64,000 bases of DNA. Origin: an uncultured Candidatus Binatia bacterium (GTDB lineage Bacteria; Desulfobacterota; Binatia; UBA9968; JAJDTQ01). The notes beneath the pieces were generated by a model. The model did not search any database. It saw nothing but the letters and a program-made list of their open reading frames with translations, and was not told the DNA's origin. A program made the position numbers and the translations under genes. Where the stretch lies: NCBI GenBank assembly GCA_958295985.1, contig OY282432.1:3443001-3507000 (forward strand), given 5' to 3'. Shown here piece by piece: positions 1 to 9,247 of the stretch; within the stretch, counting starts at the first letter, position 1; every line of letters begins with the position of its first letter.

Positions 1-379
1 ATTCCTTGGGCAGCGCCTTCATGTGATGCGCGACCTTCTCGTAGCCCGCGGGTTTGAACGGCATGGTCCAGTGGTTGAGTCCGCTCAGCGGACCCGGCGA
101 CGTACCGAACATGTCGATGGCGAATATCCCCGCCTGGGATTCCTGGCTCACCTTGCGGAGAACACCCGGCGCGCCCTGGTAGCTACCCTCCACCGTAATG
201 CCGTACTTCTTCTCGAATGCCTGCGCAGCCTTCTTGAAGCTGGAGAACGTGATCAGCCGCAGCTTGCCTTCCTTCTTGGCCGCGGCCACCAGCTCGGCGC
301 TGGACGCGAGCGCCATGCCGGAGAGGCAGAGAACCAAGCCCAGTGAAAGCACCATCGCCTTTGTGATCAAGCTTCGCAT
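1..379 (-). CDS. ABC-type extracellular substrate-binding protein, family 1 (3' end outside window)
   Basis: Only the first 126 or so codons are inside the window; the gene runs off the left edge. The reading starts at an ATG (377-379) preceded by a GGGAGG Shine-Dalgarno sequence. The N-terminus is a typical Sec signal peptide: MRSL plus one Lys, a hydrophobic core rich in Val/Leu, then an ALA-S cleavage site near residue 26. The mature start ELVAAAKKEGKLRLITF followed by FEKKYGITVEG is the usual opening of iron(III)/spermidine-type periplasmic binding proteins, where the 'AKKEGK' helix precedes the first beta strand. It should bind a small ligand in the periplasm and deliver it to an ABC permease; no permease gene is visible here. 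The ligand cannot be inferred. A candidate promoter lies about 45 bases upstream. Confidence 0.8.
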   Translation of the reverse strand, partial: MRSLITKAMVLSLGLVLCLSGMALASSAELVAAAKKEGKLRLITFSSFKKAAQAFEKKYGITVEGSYQGAPGVLRKVSQESQAGIFAIDMFGTSPGPLSGLNHWTMPFKPAGYEKVAHHMKALPKE

Positions 380-423
380 GAGAACCTCCCTTGATTCGTC
401 AGAGATCGTGATGTGCGGCCCAC

Positions 424-450
424 ACTATAGCGCTATGGGACGAGCGTCAA
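424..450 (-). promoter_or_regulatory. Candidate sigma-70 promoter of the substrate-binding protein gene
   Basis: On the minus strand a TTGACG box (445-450, 5/6 match to -35) is followed by TATAGT (424-429, 5/6 match to -10). The 15-base spacer is shorter than the optimal 17. The -10 box lies about 45 bases before the ATG at 379. Inferred from sequence only. Confidence 0.35.
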
Positions 451-571
451 GACCAAGCGTTTGACTTTCCGCATATCGGGCCGACCCGTCCAGCTTCTTT
501 CGGTCGTCGCCAACAGTCAGGCTTCAGACGTCACTCGGGGCAGCCGATAAGGCTTGAGAGCTACGTCGCCG

Positions 572-1672
572 TCACTCGTCTCCCAACAACGTTGGATGCA
601 AGGCTTGTTCCGGCGTCAGCGGTTCCATATGCGCAAGCTTGTTGCGTACCCGGCGAAGCCTCTGCGTTTGTGCCCTCAATCGCGGCGGTACTTCATCCCG
701 ATCGAGATACCACGCAAGCTTACCTAGATCGAGATCCAGAGGATCCCTTATCTGTTGGCCACCTCCGCTTTCAATGGGCAGCTTAATGTACCGACCCTGA
801 CGCTCTACCAGACCTACACGCCTTTGTTCGACCAACGGCAAAAGGACCGCAGCTTGCGCCGCCCAGAGCCTCTGTCGCACCACGCGTGACGACCCCGACA
901 CCTCCAGCAGCGCTGAATGCACGATGGGCTGTTGAACAGGCCCATCGACTGTCCCCGCCTCCCACGTCCTTAAGGTTTCCGGTGTCCACCCTCGATGTTG
1001 CGCATATCTCTTCAAGGCGCTGCATGGATTCAACGCCTCCACGAGCGGTAACGCAAGAAGTTCCTCCGCTAGCAAGCTGTCCCACTGCGCTACCTGCGCC
1101 ACCGTGTGTGCCAGAAGCAAACGATGTTCACGGCACGCGACGCTCAAGCGGGCTTTCCAAAGAGCGAAGACGAACAAATCTGACACATCCACGTCGTCGC
1201 GAAAGTCACGACACACCAGAGCAACTTCCCGCCGCAACTCGTTGACCGCTGCTTCGCCCGACAATACTACAACAAACACGCTCCGGCTCAAAAGGTCTAC
1301 ATTGCGACATGCATCCGAGTAGTTGCTAAGGGCCTCGGCCCAATAGGGCCAAGCGGTGCCGTCGATATTCTCTAGCCACAAAAGCCTGCCTTGAAACGAC
1401 TCTGCCACAGCTAATTCTGCAACGTTACCAATCTCGAATGGAGACACATCGCGACACACTTGTTGCCGCAAGGAACCAACTGGATCCAATCCGTCGCGGG
1501 AGGCATCAATAGATGTCCATTCAAGAACCGCGTACAGGCGTTCCCGCAGGTCTCTCTCCAACCCATCAGGAACTCCGCCCGGAAACCGAGCAACCACATT
1601 TACGCCGTCTCTGACGGCCCCTTCCACGTCGTCCACAAACGACGAGGGTCCGGGAAGACTCCAGAAATCCAC
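572..1672 (-). CDS. HEPN-motif protein with degenerate NTPase-like N-terminus, partner of the giant ATPase
   Basis: A 366 aa protein that I cannot assign to a named family. It starts 3 bases after the stop of the giant ATPase gene, so the two form one transcription unit. The N-terminus (about 1-140) has the strand/helix rhythm of an ASCE NTPase without a P-loop: GVNVVARF at 23-30 where a Walker A loop would sit, LLWLENID at 97-104 in the Walker B position, and VFVVVLSGE at 132-140 like sensor 1. The C-terminal 100 residues are helical and end with RNKLAH (343-348). This matches the R-x4-H catalytic motif of HEPN ribonucleases such as those in abortive-infection and toxin proteins. There is no signal peptide or membrane segment. 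By inference it is a cytoplasmic RNA-cleaving effector or adaptor controlled by the upstream ATPase. G+C is visibly lower than in the metabolic genes. Confidence 0.6.
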   Translation of the reverse strand: MDFWSLPGPSSFVDDVEGAVRDGVNVVARFPGGVPDGLERDLRERLYAVLEWTSIDASRDGLDPVGSLRQQVCRDVSPFEIGNVAELAVAESFQGRLLWLENIDGTAWPYWAEALSNYSDACRNVDLLSRSVFVVVLSGEAAVNELRREVALVCRDFRDDVDVSDLFVFALWKARLSVACREHRLLLAHTVAQVAQWDSLLAEELLALPLVEALNPCSALKRYAQHRGWTPETLRTWEAGTVDGPVQQPIVHSALLEVSGSSRVVRQRLWAAQAAVLLPLVEQRRVGLVERQGRYIKLPIESGGGQQIRDPLDLDLGKLAWYLDRDEVPPRLRAQTQRLRRVRNKLAHMEPLTPEQALHPTLLGDE

Positions 1673-1675
1673 CCA

Positions 1676-4600
1676 TTAGTCTCCGGCTCGACGCAATATC
1701 CGCGCAATGACTGAATCCATCTGCCACGCGTCCCTTCCCGTCCGACTCACGACATGAAGGAGTTCTCCCCACCGGAGGCTCCTCCTTAGCGAATGATCAT
1801 CTATCCCCAATTCAGCCGTAAGCCCTTGGAGATCGCTCCATGTCGCTTCTCCTACGGCCAGCCACTTCAGCGCATTGAATATCTCGGGGTTTTCGAGCCC
1901 GAACCACGAACGCTGTTGCGAAGCATCGCCGGCGTCGAGATCCCGGGCCAACTTATCGAGGCTTTCCTCCAGATTACCCGTCTCCTGGTGTAGCCCATGC
2001 AACCGCTCAAGAAACAACCTCCATCCTCCCGTCCCTTCCAAGATTTCCCGCCGGGCCGACGGGGAGTCCGTAAATCCGACATCAACCATCCACTGCCTTA
2101 GAAAGGCACTACGCCACGGCCGCAGCGACACCCACTGAAGTTCTGATCGTTCAGCTAGTTTTCCCTCAGACAACAGCTGCCACAGTTGTCCTGGCTCGGC
2201 CATGAAGACTATCTGCATGAACTTGTCCTTCGCCTTCAATCTCGCCACCCGCCGCAACGCCGTCTGTACCCACTCTTCGCTCCAGGGAAGGTCGGACGGT
2301 GTCACGCAAATCGTCGTACTCGCCGAGCGCTGCCCTTCGTGTTGTTCGATAGCCGCCTCAAAATCCCTGCCACTGTTCAAGTCTCTCAGCTCAAAGACCG
2401 TATCACTCGATCCTCGAGCCCTGAGGTACCGCAGCACGTCTCCGAGACCCGAAGCCTCCAAACCGCATACGAGGGACACACCATTTCTCTCACTCCGCAG
2501 CAAGTCCTCCTGCTGAAACGTCATTGGACTGCGGGATGGGCCATCAGGAGCCTGCGGATCAAGAGCTCTGAACACCTCCCTTTCGAATTCCGGTGGCATT
2601 TGGCGATCCCTGAGAAGGTTATCCTCAATCTCGTCACTAGTGCCCATCAACAACAGAACATTCGGATTGCGAAGTGTGTATAGGTCGTTATCTTCACCGA
2701 CGCTCCGCAGGACCCCCAGTCCCACCATTTCATCAAGAAGCGATCTGAAGCGATCGGTATGCGGCTCGATGTCGTTGAATCCCTCAGCCCACCAGCCTCT
2801 GGCTACATCATCGATACGTCGAAAAGCGAGCCCGGTTCCCAGAAAGCCTCCATGTCGGACACATTCATATGCGATCGAGTACGCGATCACCTCGTAACGT
2901 GGGTCCAGTTGAAGGGTAAGGTGAAACCTTGACCGAATCACTTCACGAAGGCTGGTATTCTGGTAAGTCTCCTCCAATATCGATTCGTTAATCTCATACA
3001 GAGGGCTGCCCTTCACGCGTTCCGCGCACATCCCCTTGATAAGCGCCGCACCGTAGAGCTGGATCAGGCTCGGATAGTAGTTGGTCTGGGCCAGGATCCT
3101 GGTCACGAGATTCTCGTCGCTGAATCGGTACCCAGACGCAAGCAAGGGTTCCCGGACCAGAGCCTCCGCCTCGCGCCATCCTCCGTGCTCCAACAGCGGA
3201 CCCACCTCAATAGGCGTGCCCAAGTGCCCGAGAGGATGATTTGCCGCCTGGACAGTGCGCAACACATTGTGCAGACCCGCGAACACTACCTTAACAGATC
3301 GCTCCGTCGCATCCATCAATCCCTTAAGACGAGACAACTCAGAATAACCAGTTGCCGTTCCCTTGCGCTCCCGCCCATCTCTCTCAAGGAATTTGTCAGC
3401 TTCGTCCAATAACAAAAGCAGCGTGTTTCCCGTCGGCCTCTTGAAGTGTTCCTTGAGATACTCCACGAATGTGTCGACACGACCTCTGATGTTCGGATTT
3501 GGCTCCTTTACTCCCTTGATTTCCTGGGGAATGGCACTGATCCTTCGTAATGCGCGCCAAATCGCAAGCCAAATTTCCCCTGCGTCACGATCGTACCCTA
3601 TTCTCTCATCCTTCAGGTCAATCCAGACTGAATATCTACCCTGTTGCGGCCGGTGCGACATCCTCTCAACAGATCGGAGAAGTGCGGTCTTGCCCAACTG
3701 CCGTCCACCATATATAAACGAAGCACCTTCCGGGTCCGTAATTTCACGCATTTCTTTCTCGCGTCCAAAAAACATCTCCGGTGGAACCACACCAGCCGTC
3801 GTGACATAGGGTTGAACGAACGTAAACGGAATTGCACAGCCAAACAAAACCGGCATGCGTGAACCGCGCTGCCCACAAAGAAACACGAGCAGCAATTCAT
3901 CCAGGATCAACAGCGTCCTGGACCGTGCACGTGCCATGCGGGCAAAGGCGTCTCTCCTGGCTTCTGTAAGTCGTCCGAGATAGACCACGATGGTAGCCGC
4001 TCTGCCCGGAAGGGCATCCGCGTGTTGCAGGATGTCCTCCTCCGTTGGGCGACCCCAAAGAAACACCAACCGGTAGCGACCATCGGCCAAGGAACCGAAT
4101 CCCGGAATCGGACAGCGTTCGCGCGTCTGTATCGGATCCGTTTCGACACGCGCTTCCCCAAAATTCCGCTCCGAGCGACTCACTGTAACCTTACGGACAA
4201 TGAACCCCAGACTTGAGAGGAGCGTCGTGATATCTTCCTCCGCACCGTTTCCCAGACGTCCGGCGCGTTTAAGTTTAAACCATGCTTCGAGCATCTCCCT
4301 TGCAGACTGGCGCTGAGCGCCAGGGATGTTGTTCAACGCGACCCCTGCGAACTCGTTGCCGGACCTCAACTGTTCCAGAATTCGCCGACCGTCAACTTCC
4401 ACCAACGCTTGGTCGATTGCTCGAGCACTTTCGGGATAAAACTCCCGGAACCACTCTCTGTGGTTGCCTGATTGCTGCTGCCACGCAGCAGGTTCGTTGC
4501 GACGCATTCGGTCGATGAGCTCATTAGCAGTGACTAAGTCGCCAGCTTCAATCAATTGCTCAAACCTCTGACGGTCACGGTCATCCACCGATAACGATAT

Positions 4601-7600
4601 TTCAGCAAATGAGGCTTCCACATCCCTTTTCTTCGCTCTCAAGCTCTCGTCGATCGTCTCCGATATCGTCTCAACTTTAGCTCTTTCCACATCGAATCGC
4701 TGGACCTCGGACGCCGCCAGTCGCCGCTCGAGGTCGACGATTTCGGCATCATAGCGGGACCGTTCCGAGTCTTCAATGTGACCTCCCAGCGCGGCCTTCG
4801 CTATTCGGGTGCTGGTTTCGGCGATCTGTCGCCGTAACTCTCGCGTCAGGTTCGTGCGCTTCTCACGCAACTGGATTTGCAACTCGTCTGCGTCGCCCGA
4901 GCCCTCCCAAGCGGCCCACTTGATAATCCGCGACGCCGTACTAAGGTCCCCTGCCTCCAAGCGATCAGCCACCGCCGATGGAAGTGAAGTCGCCTCGTCA
5001 GGCGAGACGATGGACTCAAGTATGCTTCGCGCGTCGCCCGTTGGTGCCCCCGCCTCGTCGATTATCACACGCGGAAAGGCGAACAGCCCGGACGCCAGCA
5101 ACTCACTCGGCTGGGGTTCCTTGTGTAGGATCACGTCCTCGACGTTTACGAACTGTTGAAAGCGGACAAGTGCTTGCTTAGCGGTGTTCGCAACGGCGCT
5201 GAACAGCGACCTTTCTCCTGCGGTGATCTCATCCAACTCTGTCAATGCCGGCGGCGACAGGCGCTCCACGCATGCGCGCAGTTCCCTCAACGTCCTGGTA
5301 AGAAAATCCAATTGTGCTGGCCTGGAATCGTTGATCAGCTGATAGCGGCGAGCGAGTTCCACTACCTCCAGTGCGAGAACGCGGAGTTGATTCAATGCTC
5401 CCGCTTGGATATCGTCGCCTTTGCGACGACCGATTTCAACGCGATCTGTCCGTTTGACCAATGCCTCGAATGATTGCTGGTGCTCGAATTCGTCCTTAAT
5501 CTTCTGCAGGGAGATCATGTCCGGGCTTCGAGCCCCCGTGATCAACTGGATCAAACGGTTTACGAAACCGTCTACCTTGACCCACGTCTGCCATACCTTC
5601 GTGGCCGGTTGATACTTGATCGTTTTATGCTGGGCATGCGCCTCCCACCTTTTTGCCTCGGCGACCAGCTCATCACGCTCAGCTTCCCAAGCCGCCTCGG
5701 AATCGACGCATCGCAAAACAGTGGAATCGATTCGGACCCCCTGAAGCTTCCGACTCTGCTCGGCAACCGCGCTGGCTAGGCAATATACATTGGCAAGTCG
5801 CTCACTGGGCTTCAATACGCTCAAGAAGGCCGCTGCACCCGCTTCTGGCACAAGCAATGCAGGACGCAAGGTGCCACAGAGAGCCAGCAGTACGTAAAGG
5901 TCACGGTCGGGACCCGTCGAGAACCGATCTGTGTCTGGAAACTGCTCCAGGACGCGCCTCAATTCGTCGGCCACTTCTCCGTGAGGCAGCACGAGGTACT
6001 CGGACAACATGGCCGCCTCGAATAGCGTTGCAGGCGGCAACCCGGACATGGGAGCCACGCCATCGAGAAGTCGGGCGATCTGAAACGAGTAAGCAAGTCG
6101 CGGCGGCGTCTCGGATAGCGCCTCGATTATCCTAGTCTTGGCAGGGTGCAGCAGTTGATCGGCGGAATCACCGGCTTCGTGCTCTGCAGTTTCTTCTGTC
6201 TCACGCTCGGGGCTAGGCCCCATGTCACTCCCGCCCACAGGTTTCTGCCCGCGCTCCTCGTCACTGATTGAACGGTTCTCTCCGTTGTTCTCGTCCTCGG
6301 GTTTATCATCCTGAAAGGACCGCTGATCGTTACCGCTGGACTGGTCCATACTTCCTACGGTAACTGCTTCCTCCGCGGGCGCTTCGGCTGCTCCATGGCC
6401 GCCTAAACGGGACAGCAAAGAGAGATCGGCTTCTTCAGCGGGTTCTGGCTCGTGTCGAGGAACCTCTTCACTCGCATGATCTTCCAAGGATTTGCGCTGC
6501 TCTGAAACCAAGTAATCCTGAGACGGTGACAGCGCGTTGCGCAGATTCTTGCGCGCTTGGCGTTGTTCCCGTCGCAATGACAGCAATTCCTCTTCCAATT
6601 CGTCGCATTTCTCCTCCCAATCGTCCCACTGCGCGGCATTCGGCGGCTTGGCCTTGCACAGGGCGTCCAGTCGGCGCTGGGCCTCCGAAATGTGGTTCGC
6701 CAAAACGCGAGCAGTCTCCACTGCGATACGGGCATCCGCGTACAACTGTTGAACATCATTTCCAGCCTGTTCGTTGGACAGGGAATCTCGCAGTGGGTTC
6801 CAGCTTTCCAGAATCTCCGCTCGAGCTTCGTCATCAAGCCAGACGAAGATCGGGTCCCCATCCAGACCTGCGAGGATTTCCCGAACCGGTGCGGTCAGAG
6901 ATTCAAACGTATCCCTGGCAAGGCGTTCTCGCACCGACGGTCCGATCTCCTGGAGTTGGCGGACGATGTCCGTGATCTTGGTCAAGACGTCTACTTTTGG
7001 AAGGGGACCAGCAGCCTCGTTGAAAGTGTTGGTTGCCAAGCCACAGAGTTCGTTCCATCGGACAAGCACGTCCTTTTCTCGGCGATCACCTGGGATTTCG
7101 GACGTGTCGTTCGACGAGAGAATTTCAGTGAACTCGTCCTCCATCTTAGGCACGGCGCGAATCGCGGCGCGCAGAATCCGGTCGTCATCGACAATCGTTG
7201 CCACGGCAAAAACGGTTAGAACTATCTGTTCGCGCTTCTCATCATCAAGCGTGTCCCACTCGTCGAGGCGCTTTCGCACTTGGCCCCACGCGCCTGCCAC
7301 CAAAGAGGCCCACGGGACATTTTCCGCCAGTTGTTGCGCAAGATCAGGCCACTCGTCGAAAACCCGGGCAATCTGTTCCAAACTACCATCCGTGGGCTCA
7401 CCGTCAGGAACGGACTTGAGCAGGATCAGGTGCTCAAGTGACGGAAACAGATTCTCTGATTCCCTTGGCATGGACTTGCCCTGGCTGTGATGGCTCCATG
7501 CATAGGCATCTTTCCAGAGTTTACGACGGAAGTTAGGGTCACGGTAATCGGAAAGCAGCCCGCGCTCCGGGTCTTTCATCGTTGACGTCGGTTCGCCCGG

Positions 7601-7747
7601 TCCACGGTCGCGAAGTTTTCGCATCACCCTGCGGCGGTTCCGATCGAGTCCCAACTCCTTCTTGAGCCGCTCAAGTCCTTCGAAGCCATTCCCAATGCAA
7701 CAGGGAAGACCTGAACCGATTCGGTGTTCTTTCTTGTGTTCTGCCAA
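1676..7747 (-). CDS. Giant STAND/ORC-like P-loop ATPase (about 2023 aa), probable defence sensor
   Basis: One uninterrupted reading frame. Start choice: two in-frame TTG codons lie at 7753 and 7747; AGGAG is 7 bases before the second, so 7747 is preferred. Numbering here counts from 7753. Residues 1-330 are helical and unrecognised. 340-405 is coiled coil, 425-535 is an acidic low-complexity linker, 540-940 is helical, and 955-1050 is a second coiled coil. About 1170-1300 is an unassigned alpha/beta domain. The ATPase core starts with FFGREKEM (1328-1335), then Walker A GGRQLGKT (1349-1356), Walker B LLLLLDEAD (1445-1453) and sensor-1-like VVFAG (1489-1493). This is an AAA_16/ORC-CDC6 or STAND-type pattern. 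A winged-helix-like segment follows to about 1720. Residues 1745-2025 look like a second NTPase fold without a P-loop, with a terminal helical/winged segment. Size, coiled coils and the HEPN partner suggest a phage-sensing STAND-type machine; that function is inference. Confidence 0.7.
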   Translation of the reverse strand: MAEHKKEHRIGSGLPCCIGNGFEGLERLKKELGLDRNRRRVMRKLRDRGPGEPTSTMKDPERGLLSDYRDPNFRRKLWKDAYAWSHHSQGKSMPRESENLFPSLEHLILLKSVPDGEPTDGSLEQIARVFDEWPDLAQQLAENVPWASLVAGAWGQVRKRLDEWDTLDDEKREQIVLTVFAVATIVDDDRILRAAIRAVPKMEDEFTEILSSNDTSEIPGDRREKDVLVRWNELCGLATNTFNEAAGPLPKVDVLTKITDIVRQLQEIGPSVRERLARDTFESLTAPVREILAGLDGDPIFVWLDDEARAEILESWNPLRDSLSNEQAGNDVQQLYADARIAVETARVLANHISEAQRRLDALCKAKPPNAAQWDDWEEKCDELEEELLSLRREQRQARKNLRNALSPSQDYLVSEQRKSLEDHASEEVPRHEPEPAEEADLSLLSRLGGHGAAEAPAEEAVTVGSMDQSSGNDQRSFQDDKPEDENNGENRSISDEERGQKPVGGSDMGPSPERETEETAEHEAGDSADQLLHPAKTRIIEALSETPPRLAYSFQIARLLDGVAPMSGLPPATLFEAAMLSEYLVLPHGEVADELRRVLEQFPDTDRFSTGPDRDLYVLLALCGTLRPALLVPEAGAAAFLSVLKPSERLANVYCLASAVAEQSRKLQGVRIDSTVLRCVDSEAAWEAERDELVAEAKRWEAHAQHKTIKYQPATKVWQTWVKVDGFVNRLIQLITGARSPDMISLQKIKDEFEHQQSFEALVKRTDRVEIGRRKGDDIQAGALNQLRVLALEVVELARRYQLINDSRPAQLDFLTRTLRELRACVERLSPPALTELDEITAGERSLFSAVANTAKQALVRFQQFVNVEDVILHKEPQPSELLASGLFAFPRVIIDEAGAPTGDARSILESIVSPDEATSLPSAVADRLEAGDLSTASRIIKWAAWEGSGDADELQIQLREKRTNLTRELRRQIAETSTRIAKAALGGHIEDSERSRYDAEIVDLERRLAASEVQRFDVERAKVETISETIDESLRAKKRDVEASFAEISLSVDDRDRQRFEQLIEAGDLVTANELIDRMRRNEPAAWQQQSGNHREWFREFYPESARAIDQALVEVDGRRILEQLRSGNEFAGVALNNIPGAQRQSAREMLEAWFKLKRAGRLGNGAEEDITTLLSSLGFIVRKVTVSRSERNFGEARVETDPIQTRERCPIPGFGSLADGRYRLVFLWGRPTEEDILQHADALPGRAATIVVYLGRLTEARRDAFARMARARSRTLLILDELLLVFLCGQRGSRMPVLFGCAIPFTFVQPYVTTAGVVPPEMFFGREKEMREITDPEGASFIYGGRQLGKTALLRSVERMSHRPQQGRYSVWIDLKDERIGYDRDAGEIWLAIWRALRRISAIPQEIKGVKEPNPNIRGRVDTFVEYLKEHFKRPTGNTLLLLLDEADKFLERDGRERKGTATGYSELSRLKGLMDATERSVKVVFAGLHNVLRTVQAANHPLGHLGTPIEVGPLLEHGGWREAEALVREPLLASGYRFSDENLVTRILAQTNYYPSLIQLYGAALIKGMCAERVKGSPLYEINESILEETYQNTSLREVIRSRFHLTLQLDPRYEVIAYSIAYECVRHGGFLGTGLAFRRIDDVARGWWAEGFNDIEPHTDRFRSLLDEMVGLGVLRSVGEDNDLYTLRNPNVLLLMGTSDEIEDNLLRDRQMPPEFEREVFRALDPQAPDGPSRSPMTFQQEDLLRSERNGVSLVCGLEASGLGDVLRYLRARGSSDTVFELRDLNSGRDFEAAIEQHEGQRSASTTICVTPSDLPWSEEWVQTALRRVARLKAKDKFMQIVFMAEPGQLWQLLSEGKLAERSELQWVSLRPWRSAFLRQWMVDVGFTDSPSARREILEGTGGWRLFLERLHGLHQETGNLEESLDKLARDLDAGDASQQRSWFGLENPEIFNALKWLAVGEATWSDLQGLTAELGIDDHSLRRSLRWGELLHVVSRTGRDAWQMDSVIARILRRAGD

Positions 7748-7766
7748 CGGCAATCTCCTGGGTCGG

Positions 7767-7782
7767 TGTCAACAGTTTGACA
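7767..7782. promoter_or_regulatory. Perfect 6-4-6 inverted repeat (candidate operator) before the giant ATPase gene
   Basis: TGTCAA-CAGT-TTGACA is a perfect inverted repeat ending 14-20 bases upstream of the possible TTG starts, directly before the AGGAGA ribosome-binding site. Its position suits an operator or a small RNA hairpin controlling translation or transcription of the two-gene operon. The TTGACA arm is too close to the start codon to act as a -35 box for it. No regulator gene is adjacent. Confidence 0.4.
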
Positions 7783-8256
7783 TGCGGTCTTACCTTAGAT
7801 GTTGGTTTCTCGCCACCGCCGCGCATGGATGGCAAGCCCAAGCGAGGATCGGCTCCTGGTCAATCTGCGCAGTTGGTGCAGGCACGGGTGCCCCCTACGG
7901 GGATGCCCTAACCCCGGCCTCATCAACGAGAGAAGTGGTTGGATGGGTTACGTCCCGTAACGTCCAGTCGCGCCGTTACGTTGCCGGACAGTAGCGTCGG
8001 AATGGCATGCACCGTTCGTCTTGCCCAATTCCATCCTTGGCGTCGACGCGGCGCTGCTTCCTCCGGGGGCACTCACCCCGGCCCTCTCCCAAGTGTGGGG
8101 GGACAAATAAAGTGGAATCAGCGAGGGCACCTAGCGGGGTCGGAGCGTCAAGACCCGGCCGCTCCCCTCGTGGATTCCGGCCCGATACTTGATACGGGGC
8201 CGGAATAACGGTGTGCGGCGTCTCGTTCCCGCTTCCAACACAGCGGCGCCAAGGCA
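7783..8256. other. Non-coding interval between the giant ATPase and the NMT1-like gene
   Basis: About 470 bases with no convincing gene. It should hold the promoter of the giant ATPase operon, but I see no clear -35/-10 pair. A 6-3-6 inverted repeat GTTACG-TCC-CGTAAC lies at 7947-7961. The stretch around 8070-8110 (CACCCCGGCCCTCTCCC, then GTGGGGGGACAAATAAAG) resembles a dispersed intergenic repeat seen in many GC-rich genomes. The interval also marks the shift from the lower-GC accessory operon to GC-rich metabolic genes. Confidence 0.5.
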
Positions 8257-9141
8257 CTACGAAACAAACGCCGTGGACAGGTCTACGCGCCCCTCCAGCC
8301 GTCCGGTCTCGATCAGCATCTCCATGGTGGCTTCCGCCTCCCGGCGTTCCGTGTCGGTGAAGGTGAACTCGATCTTCGGGTAGCCCGCGGACGAGAGGAT
8401 GTCCTGCTTGTCACCGCCGTACTTGGCGACGAACCGGTCGGCCACTTCGTCGAGATGGGTGTCGCTGTAGGCGATGGACTTGCGGCACGCGTCGAGGATC
8501 TGTCCGGCGAACTCCGGATGATCCCGGAGGAGGTCTTCGCGGGTGGCGAGCATGTGCTTGATGATCTCCGGAAGCCCGTGGAGACCGCGCCAGGCGTCGC
8601 CGTCGGTGTAGAGGCAGCGGAGGTCGGGGTCCTTCTCGCCGTGCCAGAAGACCTGGTCGATGAGCACCACGGCGTCGGCCTTGCCCTCCTTCAGGATCGC
8701 CAGCAACTCTTCCTGCGGATGGGACTCCCAGCGGATGGTGGAGTCGTCCACCTTGTAGTGTTTGCGCAGAAGAAAGCAGTGCATGGCGTGGGGGTCCGAG
8801 TGGTGGCTGGCGATGAGCCGGCCGGCCAGGTCCTGGGGCGCCTGTACCGGTCCGTCCTTGCGCACGAAGATGCCGTTGCCCTTGGAGGTGGACTTCCATT
8901 CCGTGGACAACCCGACAATGGGCGCGCCGCCGAGCTTGCGCTTGAGGAAGTTCGGCAGATAGACGTTGGCGAACTGCACGTCGCCCCGGATCAACACCTC
9001 TTCCAGCTCGTGGCTCGGGGGGTCGGCGACCTCGATGACCTTCAGGTCGAAACCATCGGGTTTCACCAGCCCTTCCGCCAGGGCGTAGTAGGTGCGGTAC
9101 ATGCAGAAACGATTGCGGTAGTGTGCGAGTGTCAACTCCAT
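8257..9141 (-). CDS. NMT1/THI5-like substrate-binding protein (cytoplasmic form or unusual export)
   Basis: The start is set at the ATG at 9141 because GAGGAG lies 7 bases upstream; a longer frame exists but its extra 29 residues are Arg/Ala-rich and have no ribosome-binding site. The 294 aa protein begins directly with MELTLAHYRNRF and then 'YYALAEGLVKPDGFDLKVIEV', the pattern of ABC-transporter substrate-binding proteins of the NMT1/SsuA group and of the related 4,5-dihydroxyphthalate decarboxylase-like family. There is no signal peptide, which favours the latter, enzyme-like or cytosolic-binding subgroup. The middle contains DLAGRLIASHH followed by HPQEELLAILKEGKADAVVLID, the usual second lobe. 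It is followed, on the same strand, by nothing obviously co-functional; the M20 hydrolase gene lies upstream. A relative with the same build is at 62589-63500. Confidence 0.7.
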   Translation of the reverse strand: MELTLAHYRNRFCMYRTYYALAEGLVKPDGFDLKVIEVADPPSHELEEVLIRGDVQFANVYLPNFLKRKLGGAPIVGLSTEWKSTSKGNGIFVRKDGPVQAPQDLAGRLIASHHSDPHAMHCFLLRKHYKVDDSTIRWESHPQEELLAILKEGKADAVVLIDQVFWHGEKDPDLRCLYTDGDAWRGLHGLPEIIKHMLATREDLLRDHPEFAGQILDACRKSIAYSDTHLDEVADRFVAKYGGDKQDILSSAGYPKIEFTFTDTERREAEATMEMLIETGRLEGRVDLSTAFVS

Positions 9142-9247
9142 GGGGACTCCTCGGGGCGGCGCTTCGGCGCGCCGCCGGCTCCAACGGGAGCGGGCGGCCG
9201 GAACTGCCCGACCGCCCGCCCCTGCCATGCCTGCCGGCCAAAAGGGG

